A stretch of 32,739 nucleotides of DNA from Gemmatimonadota bacterium (GTDB taxonomy: Bacteria > Gemmatimonadota > Gemmatimonadetes > Longimicrobiales > Gaopeijiaceae), in the NCBI GenBank assembly GCA_030550695.1, contig JAUQOX010000003.1, forward strand, positions 1-32,739. The letters run 5' to 3'. Below, in pieces: positions 1 through 9,090 of the stretch; the stretch's first letter is position 1; every line of letters starts with the position of its first letter. Both the position numbers and the translations under genes were made by a program. The notes beneath the pieces were generated by a model. It searched no databases. It saw only the letters and a list, made by a program, of their open reading frames with translations, and was not told the origin of the DNA.

Positions 1-400
1 CGCCGGAAGTGTTCACCTGCACCAGGACGGGGAGAGGACTCCGTCCCCCCTCCAGCCGAAAGGCGGAGAGGCGCCGGGCCAACTTGAGGGAGTCCACCGA
101 GTGCACCCAATTGGCCAGGCCCGCCACGTCCTTGGCCTTCCGGCTCTGCACGTGGCCTACCATGTGCCAGGTGGCAAAAGGCTGGCCGAGGATCCGGATC
201 TTCGCTTCCAGCTCCTCGACCCGATTCTCGCCCAGGTCCTCCAGTCCCACCGCCCGGGCCATGCGAAGGACTTCCGGAGGCTGGCCTTTGGTCACGGCCA
301 CGATCCTCACCTCCGACGGATCCCGGCCGGCCCCTCGGGCGGCCTGAGCCACGGCCTCCTTGACCCGGTTCAGGTTCTGCCGCAATTGGGCTTCGTCCAT
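1..400 (-). CDS. yggS: YggS/PLPBP-family pyridoxal phosphate homeostasis protein (C-terminus beyond the left edge)
   Basis: Not in the ORF track because it is truncated. Translating the minus strand from ATG at 400 gives MDEAQLRQNLNRVKEAVAQAARGAGRDPSEVRIVAVTKGQPPEV...GENRVEELEAKI...WHMVGHVQSRKAKDVAGLANWVHSVDSLKLARRL...PVLVQVNTSG, with the family motifs VTK, GENRVQE-like, WH.vGHvQs.K and VHSVDS. Confidence 0.93.
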   Translation of the reverse strand, partial: MDEAQLRQNLNRVKEAVAQAARGAGRDPSEVRIVAVTKGQPPEVLRMARAVGLEDLGENRVEELEAKIRILGQPFATWHMVGHVQSRKAKDVAGLANWVHSVDSLKLARRLSAFRLEGGRSPLPVLVQVNTSG

Positions 401-545
401 AGCCTTATAGTTTAGTGTCCCCGCCGGGCGAAAGGAAAAGGATCGGCTTCCCTCGCACCGGACACAGCGCCGGCTCCCCCCGGCCTCCGGCCCCCCATGA
501 CCCCACGGAAAGGGCCCTTCCCGAGGCGTTCCCTACCCTGGCGGA

Positions 546-580
546 AGGAAAAGGCCCCGCCGGTTTCAGCCGGCGGGGCC
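546..580 (-). terminator. Rho-independent-like terminator after tonB
   Basis: Perfect 11-bp inverted repeat ggccccgccgg/ccggcggggcc (553-563/570-580) with a 6-nt loop. On the minus strand it is followed by TTTTCCTTCC, just past the tonB stop. Confidence 0.65.
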
Positions 581-617
581 CCACATGTCCCCTGGAAAAA
601 GCCCTCCCCCGCCGTCC

Positions 618-1313
618 TCACCTCGTGGTGAAGGTGATGGGGAGAGAAATCCACACGGGCACCCGTTTGTCCCGGTTCAGGGCCGGAGTGAACTGGGCGA
701 TCTGGGCCACCTTGAGGGCCGCATCATCCAGGGCCTTGTGACCGGAACTCTGGTTCACGATGGTCCGAACCACCCGCCCGTTCTCGTCAATGAAGAACCA
801 GACCAAAACGGTGCCGCCGATCCCCGCGTCCCTGAGCAGGGGCGGATACTCCCGCTCCAGGGCCCGGGCCACTTCGTCCCGGTTCTTCATCTCCGGCTTC
901 ACCGTGAAGGGAGTGAAGACGGGAGCGTCCTCCAGCCTGGCCGTCGTCACCTCGTTGCTGGGCGGAGGGGGGAGCGACGACACCGGGTTGTCCGCAAAGG
1001 TGGTGGGAGCGATGGTGATGTCCTCGCTCACGTTCACGTCCGTGGCCACCACCGGCATCGCCGGCCGCTGAATGGCCTGAGGCGGCGGGGGAATCTCGAT
1101 CTCAGGCGGGAGTTCGATGGCCTGGAGGGGGTTGTCCGAGTACGACACATCCTTCGCCGTCATTTCCGGCCAGAGGGCGAAGACGGCAAAATGGATGACC
1201 GTGGCCAGGATCATGGACCCCCAGAACCAAGCCCCGAAGGCCCTCTTGAACCGGTCGTTGGCGGTCAGGAACCCCTCCAAGGTTCCCGCGCCCGCCACGG
1301 CTTGAGCGCTCAT
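618..1313 (-). CDS. tonB: TonB-family energy transducer
   Basis: 231 aa; N-terminal TM anchor, Pro-rich middle, C-terminal TonB domain (REYPPLLRDAGIGGTVLVWFFIDENGRV...SSGHKALDDAALKVAQIAQFTPALNRDKRVPVWISLPITF). Its start overlaps the upstream exbD stop (ATGA). Confidence 0.93.
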   Translation of the reverse strand: MSAQAVAGAGTLEGFLTANDRFKRAFGAWFWGSMILATVIHFAVFALWPEMTAKDVSYSDNPLQAIELPPEIEIPPPPQAIQRPAMPVVATDVNVSEDITIAPTTFADNPVSSLPPPPSNEVTTARLEDAPVFTPFTVKPEMKNRDEVARALEREYPPLLRDAGIGGTVLVWFFIDENGRVVRTIVNQSSGHKALDDAALKVAQIAQFTPALNRDKRVPVWISLPITFTTR

Positions 1314-1759
1314 CGCCTTACCCTCGTCATTTGACGCTCGAGCTGCGTCGCGAACACCACGCGGAGCACGCCCGCGGAGGACAACTCATCCTGGATCTGG
1401 TTGATATACTTGTACGGGGTCTCCCGGTCGGCCCGGATGGAAACCACCAGCCGGCGTTCCGAAGCCACATACAGGGGAGCCACCCGGTCGGAAACCTGGT
1501 CCATGGGAATGTTCTGGTCGTTCATCCAGACCGAGCCGTCCCGCTCCACCCAAATATTCAAGATGTTCTTGATCTTCTCGTCGATCTTCTGGGTAGCCGC
1601 CGCCTGCGCCCATTGGATGGGCCGCTCCCGGTCGGTGCGGAAAACCGTGGTGACCATGAAGAAGATCAGGAGCAGGAAGGCGATGTCGGCCAGGGAGGAC
1701 GAAGGGATCTCCGAGGCCACCTTCGATTTCCGATCCAATCCGCCGCCGCGAATGGGCAT
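1310..1759 (-). CDS. exbD: ExbD/TolR-family biopolymer transport protein
   Basis: 149 aa; SEIPSSSLADIAFLLLIFFMVTTVF, the ExbD N-terminal TM segment with its conserved Asp. Confidence 0.93.
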   Translation of the reverse strand: MPIRGGGLDRKSKVASEIPSSSLADIAFLLLIFFMVTTVFRTDRERPIQWAQAAATQKIDEKIKNILNIWVERDGSVWMNDQNIPMDQVSDRVAPLYVASERRLVVSIRADRETPYKYINQIQDELSSAGVLRVVFATQLERQMTRVRR

Positions 1760-1765
1760 GGTCCG

Positions 1766-2188
1766 TCACTCCAGAATCTGCAGGGAGATGCGCTCGGCCC
1801 CCGCCAACTGAAGGGCGTCCAGCACATCGATCATGAAGCGGTGAGGAGCATCCGGGTGGGTTTTCACCGCCGCGATGAGATTCGGGTTCTGGGCCACGTC
1901 CTGGCGCCAGATGGCCTCGATGTCATCGGCGCGCACCTGCTGTACCTGGGTGCTCTCCCCGCGCTTCACCTCCACGATCCCGTCCGGGCGGATGATGATG
2001 TGGAGAATGTTCTTCTGGCTGACCTGCACCTCCTCCCCCTTCTGGGGTAGGACCACCGGCAGCCCCTTGTCCTTGGGGAAGGTGGTGGTCACCAGGAAGA
2101 AGATGAGGAGGAGGAACGCAATGTCAGCCATGGACGCCGTGGGGATTTCGTCGCTGACCTTGCTCTTCTTCTGATTCAGGATGGCCAT
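1766..2188 (-). CDS. exbD: ExbD/TolR-family biopolymer transport protein (second copy)
   Basis: 140 aa; SDEIPTASMADIAFLLLIFFLVTTTF...DRFMIDVLDALQLAG-type ExbD pattern. Confidence 0.93.
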   Translation of the reverse strand: MAILNQKKSKVSDEIPTASMADIAFLLLIFFLVTTTFPKDKGLPVVLPQKGEEVQVSQKNILHIIIRPDGIVEVKRGESTQVQQVRADDIEAIWRQDVAQNPNLIAAVKTHPDAPHRFMIDVLDALQLAGAERISLQILE

Positions 2189-2281
2189 GGATCCCCTTCC
2201 TGTAGCCCTCTACAAATCTCTACCGGTAAAGTGGAGCCGGTGTTCCCGCGGGGGCAGGACCTCCCCAGGAGGCCCATCCGG

Positions 2282-3049
2282 TCATTCCCCGGCCGGCCCC
2301 GGGGAAGGAGCCCCTCCCTGCATCCCCGCCTGCACCACCCGGGAGGCCCGGGAGCCCACCGGGGACAGGGACCGGCGGGGGAGCTCCTTCCGCAGAATGG
2401 TGAGCTTGCCTTCCTTCTCCATATCCCAGGCCAGGTTGAGGACCTTCTGGGTTCCCTCTTCCATATCCAGGATCAGGCGATCGATCCGGTTCACGAAGAA
2501 GTTGTAGAACAAGTTCACCGGGATGGCGATGATGAGCCCCGCCGCGGTGGTGAGGAGGGCCACCTTGATCCCCCCCGCCACCAGGGCAGGGTCCACCTCA
2601 CCGGCCGTCTCGATGGCGGCAAAGGCCAGGATCATCCCGGCCACCGTACCCAGAAACCCCATGAGGGGAGCCACGTTGGCCACCGTGGCCAGGACCACGA
2701 GCCCCCGCTCCAGGAAGGCCAGCTCGATGGAACCGGTGGTGCTGAGGGCTCTCTCGATCTCCCCCTCCTCCACCTTCCGAGCCCGAATGCGGCGCAGCCC
2801 CGCCAACAGAACCGCAGCAGCCGGGCCGGGGGTCTCCGAGGCAATGCGGATGGCCTCGTCCAGTCTGCCGGCCCGGGCTTCCTCTTCCACCGCGGTGAGA
2901 ACCTTCTTGGCGTGCCGCCGGGCCACCAGGAGGGTCCAACCTTTAGCAAAGATGACGCCCAGGGCAATGAGGGAGCACAAGACCAGGGGGTACATCATCC
3001 ACCCCCCGTCGCCGAAGAGCGTCAACAGCTGGTATTGCGATCCGCCCAA
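2282..3049 (-). CDS. exbB: MotA/TolQ/ExbB proton channel family protein
   Basis: MMYPLVLCSLIALGVIFAKGW...GLVVLATVANVAPLMGFLGTVAGMILAFAAIETAGEVDPALVAGGIKVALLTTAAGLIIAIPVNLFYNFFVNRID. The ORF tool starts at 3286. I prefer TTG at 3049 because AAAGGAG lies directly upstream; ATG at 2998 is an alternative. Confidence 0.92.
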   Translation of the reverse strand: MGGSQYQLLTLFGDGGWMMYPLVLCSLIALGVIFAKGWTLLVARRHAKKVLTAVEEEARAGRLDEAIRIASETPGPAAAVLLAGLRRIRARKVEEGEIERALSTTGSIELAFLERGLVVLATVANVAPLMGFLGTVAGMILAFAAIETAGEVDPALVAGGIKVALLTTAAGLIIAIPVNLFYNFFVNRIDRLILDMEEGTQKVLNLAWDMEKEGKLTILRKELPRRSLSPVGSRASRVVQAGMQGGAPSPGPAGE

Positions 3050-3111
3050 GGGAAACTCCTTTGCAAACGGCACAGGGACCTTGTCGTTCCCGCCACCCGA
3101 ACCAGCGCGCC

Positions 3112-3141
3112 AATCTACGGGCAGCGGGAGGAATCTGTCAA
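3112..3141 (-). promoter_or_regulatory. Putative sigma70-type promoter for exbB-exbD-exbD-tonB
   Basis: TTGACA (3136-3141), 18-nt spacer, TAGATT (3112-3117) in the cdaA/exbB gap. The -35 overlaps the cdaA TGA stop. Confidence 0.6.
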
Positions 3142-3941
3142 CGCGAAAACATCCCCTGACGGCGGATTCCCAACCGCCCTTGAAAGGCCTCCTGGAGGAT
3201 CTCCCGCAACCGCGCCTCTTCGACCCCCACCTCCAGCCGTCCCCCCCGGGCCACGGAAATCCGGGAGGTCTCTTCGCTGACCACAATCACAGTGGCGTCG
3301 GTCTCTTCACTGAGGCCCAGGGCCGCCCGATGCCGGGTGCCCAGGCTCTTGTCATGCACGGGGAGCTGGGTGAGGGGGAGGATGGCGCCGGCCGCCACGA
3401 TCCTTCCACCGCTGATGATCACGGCTCCGTCGTGGAGAGGAGTGTAAGGGGTAAAGATGGTCTTGAGCAATTCCGCCGAGAGGGGGGCATCCACCCGGCT
3501 CCCGGTTTCGACATATTCGTCGAGCCCTACCTCGCCCTGGATGGCCACGATCGCCCCCCGCTTCATGCGGGCCAGCTCCAGGACCGCTCGGAGAAGCTCG
3601 TCCGCCTCCCCCTTTCCCTCCATGGTCCGGAGATAGCGGACCAGAGGACTTCTTCCCAGCCTGGCCAAGGCCGAGCGCAGCTCAGGCTGGAAGACCACCA
3701 GAGCGGCGATGGCCCCGTACTGGAAGAGGTTCTCCAAAAGATACCGGATCAGGACCAGATCCAGGACCCGTGCCAGGAAGTAGGCCCCCACGAGGAAGAA
3801 AGCTCCCACCAGCATCTGCATGGCCCGAGTCCGCTGCAGGAGGAGCAACGCCCGGTAGATGAGGAAGGCCACGACGAGAATCTCGAAGAGGTCTTTCCAC
3901 CCCGGCGCAAAGAAGCGAAGCTGGTCCAGGATCCCCCTCAT
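3138..3941 (-). CDS. cdaA: Diadenylate cyclase (CdaA/DisA_N family, c-di-AMP synthase)
   Basis: 267 aa; N-terminal TM helices, then PLHDGAVIISGGRIVAAGAILPLT (DGA) and GTRHRAALGLSEETDATVIVVSEETSRIS (RHR) signatures. Confidence 0.95.
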   Translation of the reverse strand: MRGILDQLRFFAPGWKDLFEILVVAFLIYRALLLLQRTRAMQMLVGAFFLVGAYFLARVLDLVLIRYLLENLFQYGAIAALVVFQPELRSALARLGRSPLVRYLRTMEGKGEADELLRAVLELARMKRGAIVAIQGEVGLDEYVETGSRVDAPLSAELLKTIFTPYTPLHDGAVIISGGRIVAAGAILPLTQLPVHDKSLGTRHRAALGLSEETDATVIVVSEETSRISVARGGRLEVGVEEARLREILQEAFQGRLGIRRQGMFSR

Positions 3942-3995
3942 GCTCGCCAGAAATCGTGGTCCCGGGGAACCGTCCCCCCGAAATCCCCCCTTCGG

Positions 3996-6083
3996 CTATC
4001 CTTCCGACCCTTCCCGGCGGGCGGCTGCCCCCGACGCCGGATCATTCCGCTCCGCCCCTTCCCCCAGGAGTCCCCCCACTTCGGCCCGCCCGACCACCGC
4101 CGCCGGCTGGGCCACCGCGGCGGGCTCGACGGCCTCTCCCCCCGCCCCCTTCTCCTCCTTCGGCCTCCGCTGGTCGTCCTCCTCCCCCGGCGCCGCGGCG
4201 GTGGAACTCTCCCCCGGCCGCTGGACGGGGGGAAGGGGCTCCCCCCGGGCCAGAAGCTGGATTTCGTCCTGGTCGAGGGTTTCCCGCTCCAGCAGAGCCT
4301 GGGCAATCCTTTCCAGGAGGTCCCGTTCCTGTTCCAGGATCCCCCGGGCCCTTCGGTAGGCCTCGTCCAGAATACGCTTGACCTCCCGATCCACGAGCTG
4401 GGCCGTGTGCTCCGACACCTCCCGGCGCTGGACCAGCTCCCGTCCCAGGAAAACTTCGTGCTCGGCGTCGCCCACGGCCATGAGGCCGATGACCTCGGAC
4501 ATCCCGAACTGGGTCACCATCCGCCGGGCGATGGTGGTAGCCCGTTCGATGTCGTTCCCGGCTCCGGTGGTGATCCGCTCCGGTCCGAACACCAGCTCCT
4601 CCGCCACCCGCCCCCCGAACAGCATGGCCAACTGCCCTTCCAGCCACTCCTTGGTGTAGGTGTGCCGATCCTCCTGGGGAAGGGAGGCGGTGATGCCCAG
4701 GGCCCTCCCCCGGGGCACGATGGTCACCTTGTGGACGGGATCCAGGCCCGGGATGCGGAGACCCAGAACAGCGTGTCCCGCTTCGTGATAGGCGGTGAGG
4801 CGCCGCTCGTGTTCCGTAAGGACCAGGCTCTTTCGCTCCGTCCCCAACATCACCTTGTCCTTGGCCCGCTCGAAGTGGTCCATGGTGACCCGCTCGGCGT
4901 TCTCTCGAGCGGCCAGGAGGGCGGCTTCGTTGCAAATGTTTTCCAGGTCGGCTCCGCTGAGCCCCGGGGTACCCTTGGCGATGACGGCCAGATCCACGTC
5001 CTCGGCCAAGGGGAGCTTCTTGGCGTGGACCCGCAGGATGGCTTCCCGCCCCTTCACGTCGGGGGAATCCACCACCACCTGGCGGTCGAAACGGCCGGGG
5101 CGGAGGAGGGCGGGATCCAGGACGTCCGGGCGGTTGGTGGCGGCCAGGAGAATCACGCCTTCGTTGGGCTCGAACCCGTCCATCTCCACCAACAGGGCAT
5201 TGAGGGTTTGCTCCCGCTCGTCATGCCCCCCTCCCAACCCGGCCCCCCGATGGCGCCCCACGGCGTCGATTTCGTCGATGAAGATGATGCACGGCGCATG
5301 GGCTTTCCCCTGCTCGAAGAGGTCCCGCACCCGCGACGCCCCCACACCGACGAACATCTCCACGAAATCGGAACCCGACATCTGGAAGAACGGACGCCCG
5401 GCCTCCCCGGCCACCGCACGGGCCAGGAGGGTCTTGCCCGTCCCGGGCGGGCCCACCAGAAGTACCCCCTTGGGCAGACGGCCCCCGAGCCGGGCAAACT
5501 TCTGGGGATCCTTCAGGAACTCGATGATCTCCTGCAGTTCCTGCTTGGCCTCCTCCGCCCCCGCCACGTCGGCAAAGGTCACCTGGGGCTTGTCGGGAAG
5601 GATGAGCTTGGCCTTGGAGCGTCCGAACTGGAAGGCCTTGTTCCCCCCGGCTTGCATGGTCCGGAAAATCCAGATCCAGAAGGCGATGAACAGAAGCCAG
5701 GGAAGGGCGGTGAGGAGGAAGGTGCCCCACCCTTGCCTTTCCGGTTCCGCCTCGATCTCCACACCCAGCTCCCGCATCCGCTCCACCAGCCCATCCGAGA
5801 TGGTGCCGGGAAGCATGGATTCGAAGCGCACGGTCTCCTGCCCCCGGTGCGGGACGGGGGTTTTCAGTTCTCCCCTCACCCGGGTGCCGTTGATCACCGT
5901 CACGCGGAAAACGTTCCCGTTCTCCAGCTGGGCCAGGAACTGGGAGTAGGAAAACCTCGCCGCGGCGATGTCTTTCTCCCGCATGAGCTGAACCGCCAGC
6001 AGCCCCATAAGAGCCAGAAGGACCCAGAAGGAAGCGGTCCGGGACAGGCGGGCCAAACGGTTGTTGCCAGGTTCGTTCTGCAT
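3996..6083 (-). CDS. ftsH: ATP-dependent zinc metalloprotease FtsH
   Basis: 695 aa; [19 protein letters not shown] Walker [12 protein letters not shown] Walker B, SRH region [22 protein letters not shown], zinc-binding HEAGH. Confidence 0.98.
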   Translation of the reverse strand: MQNEPGNNRLARLSRTASFWVLLALMGLLAVQLMREKDIAAARFSYSQFLAQLENGNVFRVTVINGTRVRGELKTPVPHRGQETVRFESMLPGTISDGLVERMRELGVEIEAEPERQGWGTFLLTALPWLLFIAFWIWIFRTMQAGGNKAFQFGRSKAKLILPDKPQVTFADVAGAEEAKQELQEIIEFLKDPQKFARLGGRLPKGVLLVGPPGTGKTLLARAVAGEAGRPFFQMSGSDFVEMFVGVGASRVRDLFEQGKAHAPCIIFIDEIDAVGRHRGAGLGGGHDEREQTLNALLVEMDGFEPNEGVILLAATNRPDVLDPALLRPGRFDRQVVVDSPDVKGREAILRVHAKKLPLAEDVDLAVIAKGTPGLSGADLENICNEAALLAARENAERVTMDHFERAKDKVMLGTERKSLVLTEHERRLTAYHEAGHAVLGLRIPGLDPVHKVTIVPRGRALGITASLPQEDRHTYTKEWLEGQLAMLFGGRVAEELVFGPERITTGAGNDIERATTIARRMVTQFGMSEVIGLMAVGDAEHEVFLGRELVQRREVSEHTAQLVDREVKRILDEAYRRARGILEQERDLLERIAQALLERETLDQDEIQLLARGEPLPPVQRPGESSTAAAPGEEDDQRRPKEEKGAGGEAVEPAAVAQPAAVVGRAEVGGLLGEGAERNDPASGAAARREGSEG

Positions 6084-6131
6084 GGACTTCCCGTTGGAAC
6101 TCGGGGGAGGGAGCCCCGGGCTAAAGCGTCA

Positions 6132-6683
6132 TCACAGGCTTCCGATGAAGGGCAGGTGCCGGAAGTTCTCCCCGTAGTCCAGCCCATACCCGACCAAGAA
6201 CTCTCGCGGGGCGTCGAACCCTACCCATCGGGGCTCCCGATCCAGCCTGGCCAGCCGTTTGTGCAGGAGCGCACAGACTTCCAAGCTCCGGGGGCGGCGG
6301 GCCTCCAGAAGGGGGAGGAGACGAGCCAGGGTGGTCCCGCTGTCCACGATGTCCTCTACAAGGATAACATTGCGCCCCTCCAACGAGGCCTCCGGATCGT
6401 AGAGAAGGTGAACCCGCCCGCTGCTCTCCTTGCCGCTTCCGTAGCTGGAAGCCACAAGAAAGTCCACCTGGAGGGGACGCTGGATCTTACGCACCAGATC
6501 CGCCAGGAAGATGAAGGATCCCTTGAGAAGGCCCAAAACCAGGATTTCCTCGTCCGGACGGTAGGCATCCGAGATCTCCTGGCCCATCTCCGCGACCCGC
6601 GCCTGTATCTCTTGTTCCGTGAAGACGATGCGCCTCAGTTCGCGCCCCGCCTGTTTTCGGATCCTTTCCGCCTCTTCACGCAT
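6132..6683 (-). CDS. hpt: Hypoxanthine phosphoribosyltransferase
   Basis: 183 aa; PRPP loop VILVEDIVDSGTTLARLL, LKGSFIFLADLVR, FLVGYGLDYGENFRHLPFIG. Overlaps the tilS 3' end by 8 nt. Confidence 0.95.
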   Translation of the reverse strand: MREEAERIRKQAGRELRRIVFTEQEIQARVAEMGQEISDAYRPDEEILVLGLLKGSFIFLADLVRKIQRPLQVDFLVASSYGSGKESSGRVHLLYDPEASLEGRNVILVEDIVDSGTTLARLLPLLEARRPRSLEVCALLHKRLARLDREPRWVGFDAPREFLVGYGLDYGENFRHLPFIGSL

Positions 6684-8022
6684 CCCGGACCCCGACGAAA
6701 AAAAGACGTTCCAGCCCTTCCGCCGCCGCCACGGACACCGCCAGACCCGCCACCCAAAGGAGCCGGCCCCGGGCGTCGAACAACAAGGGCACCTGGCTCC
6801 GGGCCGGTCTGGGGATACGAGCCTCGGCCAGGAGCTTTTTCACCTTCTTGCTCCCATAGGGAAGGAGGATGCGATCCCCTGGACTCCAGGACCGCAACTG
6901 CAGGGGAAACGCCAAAGCCGACTCCGGAGCCCGGAACACCCAGCGGGCTCCTTCCGGCTCCTGCCCCCCCCACACCACCCACCACTTCTTCCCCCCCAGG
7001 ACCACCTCTCCCCCGCCGGATCGAGGCTCCCCGATGGTCAGGGGGGACGCCGCCCCGGCGTTCTCCCCCCGTTCCAGTGTAAAAGCATCGAAATCCCGCC
7101 GAAAGCACCATCCTCCCGGGAGGGGCAGGCGGGACCCGCTGGCCCCGACCCTTGTAAACTCCAAGAGGACTCGGGTTCCTCGCCCGCCCAACCGTATCCC
7201 GTGCCTGCCGAGCCATTCCCGAAGAATCCGGGCCTGCACCTCCGGGTGGCAGCCCAGCAAAGCCGACCGCTTCACGGCCCAGGCGTCCCCGTCCCGGGCC
7301 TCCACCACCCCTTCCATGAGCCGGGGCAGAAGGCTTCTCCACCCCTCCTCGTTGGCTCGAGCCAACTGGGCCAGGCGTACCAGGGCCCGGCGGGCCCCTG
7401 GAGCCACCTTCGCCTCCACCTGGGGGAGGAGGCTGTGGCGCAGGTAGTTCCGGGAAATGGAAAGGTCGCGATTGGTGGGGTCCTCCCGAGGACGGAGTCC
7501 CACCCTCCGGGCATAGGCCGCGACGTCACGGCGAAAGAAAGGAAGGAGGGGGCGGTACAAACGGCCCTCCCCCTGAAGGGGGATCCCGGCGAGTCCCCGC
7601 AAGCCGGTTCCCCGAAGGACGCGGAAGAGAACCGTCTCCGCCTGGTCGTCCGCCTGGTGCCCGGTGAGGAGCCAGTCTCCCCCTTCGGCCTCCATGACTT
7701 CCCACAGGAACCGGTACCGCGCCTCCCGCGCCGCCGCTTCCGAGGCCGGAGGAGAGGTCGCACGCCCTTGCGTGCAGGGGATGTCCCAGGCCCGGCAAAG
7801 TCCCCGAACCCACAGGGCGTCCTGGCAACTCCCCGGCCGCATGGCGTGATCGAAGTGGGCGGCATGCAGCCGGAACTGCGGAAGGCCCGGCGCAAAACGG
7901 AGCAAATGCAGCAGCACCAGGGAATCCACCCCCCCCGAGACGGCCACCACCAACCTTTCTCCGCCCTTCAGAATGCCGTCGCGCTCCAGTTGGAGGCGGA
8001 AGGCGCGGCTCAACCCTGACAC
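6676..8022 (-). CDS. tilS: tRNA(Ile)-lysidine synthase TilS
   Basis: PP-loop VVAVSGGVDSLVLLHLL; HAAHFDHAMR; GHQADDQAETVLFRVLRGTGLRGLAGIP; C-terminal TilS domain. GTG at 8022 has GGGAAGG upstream; ATG at 8088 would overlap the GDPD gene. Confidence 0.93.
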   Translation of the reverse strand: MSGLSRAFRLQLERDGILKGGERLVVAVSGGVDSLVLLHLLRFAPGLPQFRLHAAHFDHAMRPGSCQDALWVRGLCRAWDIPCTQGRATSPPASEAAAREARYRFLWEVMEAEGGDWLLTGHQADDQAETVLFRVLRGTGLRGLAGIPLQGEGRLYRPLLPFFRRDVAAYARRVGLRPREDPTNRDLSISRNYLRHSLLPQVEAKVAPGARRALVRLAQLARANEEGWRSLLPRLMEGVVEARDGDAWAVKRSALLGCHPEVQARILREWLGRHGIRLGGRGTRVLLEFTRVGASGSRLPLPGGWCFRRDFDAFTLERGENAGAASPLTIGEPRSGGGEVVLGGKKWWVVWGGQEPEGARWVFRAPESALAFPLQLRSWSPGDRILLPYGSKKVKKLLAEARIPRPARSQVPLLFDARGRLLWVAGLAVSVAAAEGLERLFFVGVRDA

Positions 8023-8059
8023 CGGCCTTCCCACGCCGCCTGGGACCACCGCTCCCCGC

Positions 8060-8956
8060 TCAACGCTCCCCCGACGCACGGCCGACATGCCCCTCCCGAG
8101 CGGCTTGGGCCGGTCGGGCCGGCGGGCGGAGTCCCGGGGGGGGCGGGCGGCCCGCGGTCTCGACCAAGACAGACGCCAAGAGATCAGGACGGTCGGTCTG
8201 AATGCCGTCCACACCCCAGGAAAGGAGGCGAAGCATATCCGCGGGATCGTCCACCGTCCACACGTGGACCGCGAGCCCTTTCCGGTGGGCCTCCCGAACG
8301 AACCGAGGGGTGACGATGCGGATGCCGCGATGGGTCTCCGGCACCTGGAGGGCATCGGCGCCGGGAGTGTAGGGCCCGCCCCATGGCAACCGATGCAGCA
8401 GTAGGAAAAGCGCAATTTGGTGTCGCGAGCTTCCCCAGGGGCCGGGATAGTCACGGACACGCCTGCGGTGACGTTCCCACTCCGCGGCCACCAGGACCCG
8501 CGGCTCGGCCCGGTAACGCCGGATCAGGTTCACCAGAGGACCCGCCACCCTCGGGTCCTTGGCCTCCACATTGAGCCGTGCGCCGGGAAAGGCCTCCAGC
8601 ACCTCCTGGAAACGGGGAATCCGGACACCTCTGCCCCGAAAGGAGGGCTGGCCGGCCGGGTCCAGGAATCGAAAACCAGCGTCCAGCTCCTTCAGTTCCC
8701 CCCAGGTCAGATCCTCCACCCTGCCGGTACCGTCGGTGGTACGGTCCACCGTGGGATCATGGATGACCACCACCTCCCCGTCCCGGCTCAGGCGTACATC
8801 CATCTCCAGGATGTCCGCCTCCCACCGTTCCAAGGCGCTGCGGAAGGCCTCCAGGGTGTTCTCCGGGGCCAGGGCAGCTCCCCCACGATGGGCGATGAGA
8901 AGGGGGGCACCGGCCAAGTAGGGGAGATCCGGCCGCGGAGCCCGGCGCAGACTCAT
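8060..8956 (-). CDS. Glycerophosphodiester phosphodiesterase family protein
   Basis: LLIAHRGGAALAPENTLEAFRSALERWEADILEMDVRLSRDGEVVVIHDPTVDRTTDGTGRVEDLTWGELKELDAGFRF...VWTVDDPADMLRLLSWGVDGIQTDRPDLL, a classic GDPD signature. ATG at 8956 replaces the longer tool start. Confidence 0.95.
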   Translation of the reverse strand: MSLRRAPRPDLPYLAGAPLLIAHRGGAALAPENTLEAFRSALERWEADILEMDVRLSRDGEVVVIHDPTVDRTTDGTGRVEDLTWGELKELDAGFRFLDPAGQPSFRGRGVRIPRFQEVLEAFPGARLNVEAKDPRVAGPLVNLIRRYRAEPRVLVAAEWERHRRRVRDYPGPWGSSRHQIALFLLLHRLPWGGPYTPGADALQVPETHRGIRIVTPRFVREAHRKGLAVHVWTVDDPADMLRLLSWGVDGIQTDRPDLLASVLVETAGRPPPPGLRPPARPAQAAREGHVGRASGER

Positions 8957-9090
8957 AGCCCCTCCCCCGGGCGGAGGGGCCCCGTCGGGAAGCCCGCCCC
9001 GCCAACCCCCTTCCCCGCTCTCTTCCGCAACCGAAGACAGGGGCCCATGCCTCGGCCTACCCTGGGGTGCCCCGGTGGCCCCTACCCCCC

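Noticed and set aside
2523-7082. 1519-aa plus-strand ORF, the longest in the track
   Set aside because: Antisense to exbB, cdaA, ftsH and hpt, all of which have clear family motifs. The translation is Pro/Gly/Arg/His-rich without domains, a typical GC-rich shadow ORF. The same applies to the plus-strand ORFs at 17966-20437 and 10691-13078 and the minus shadow ORF at 20360-22426.
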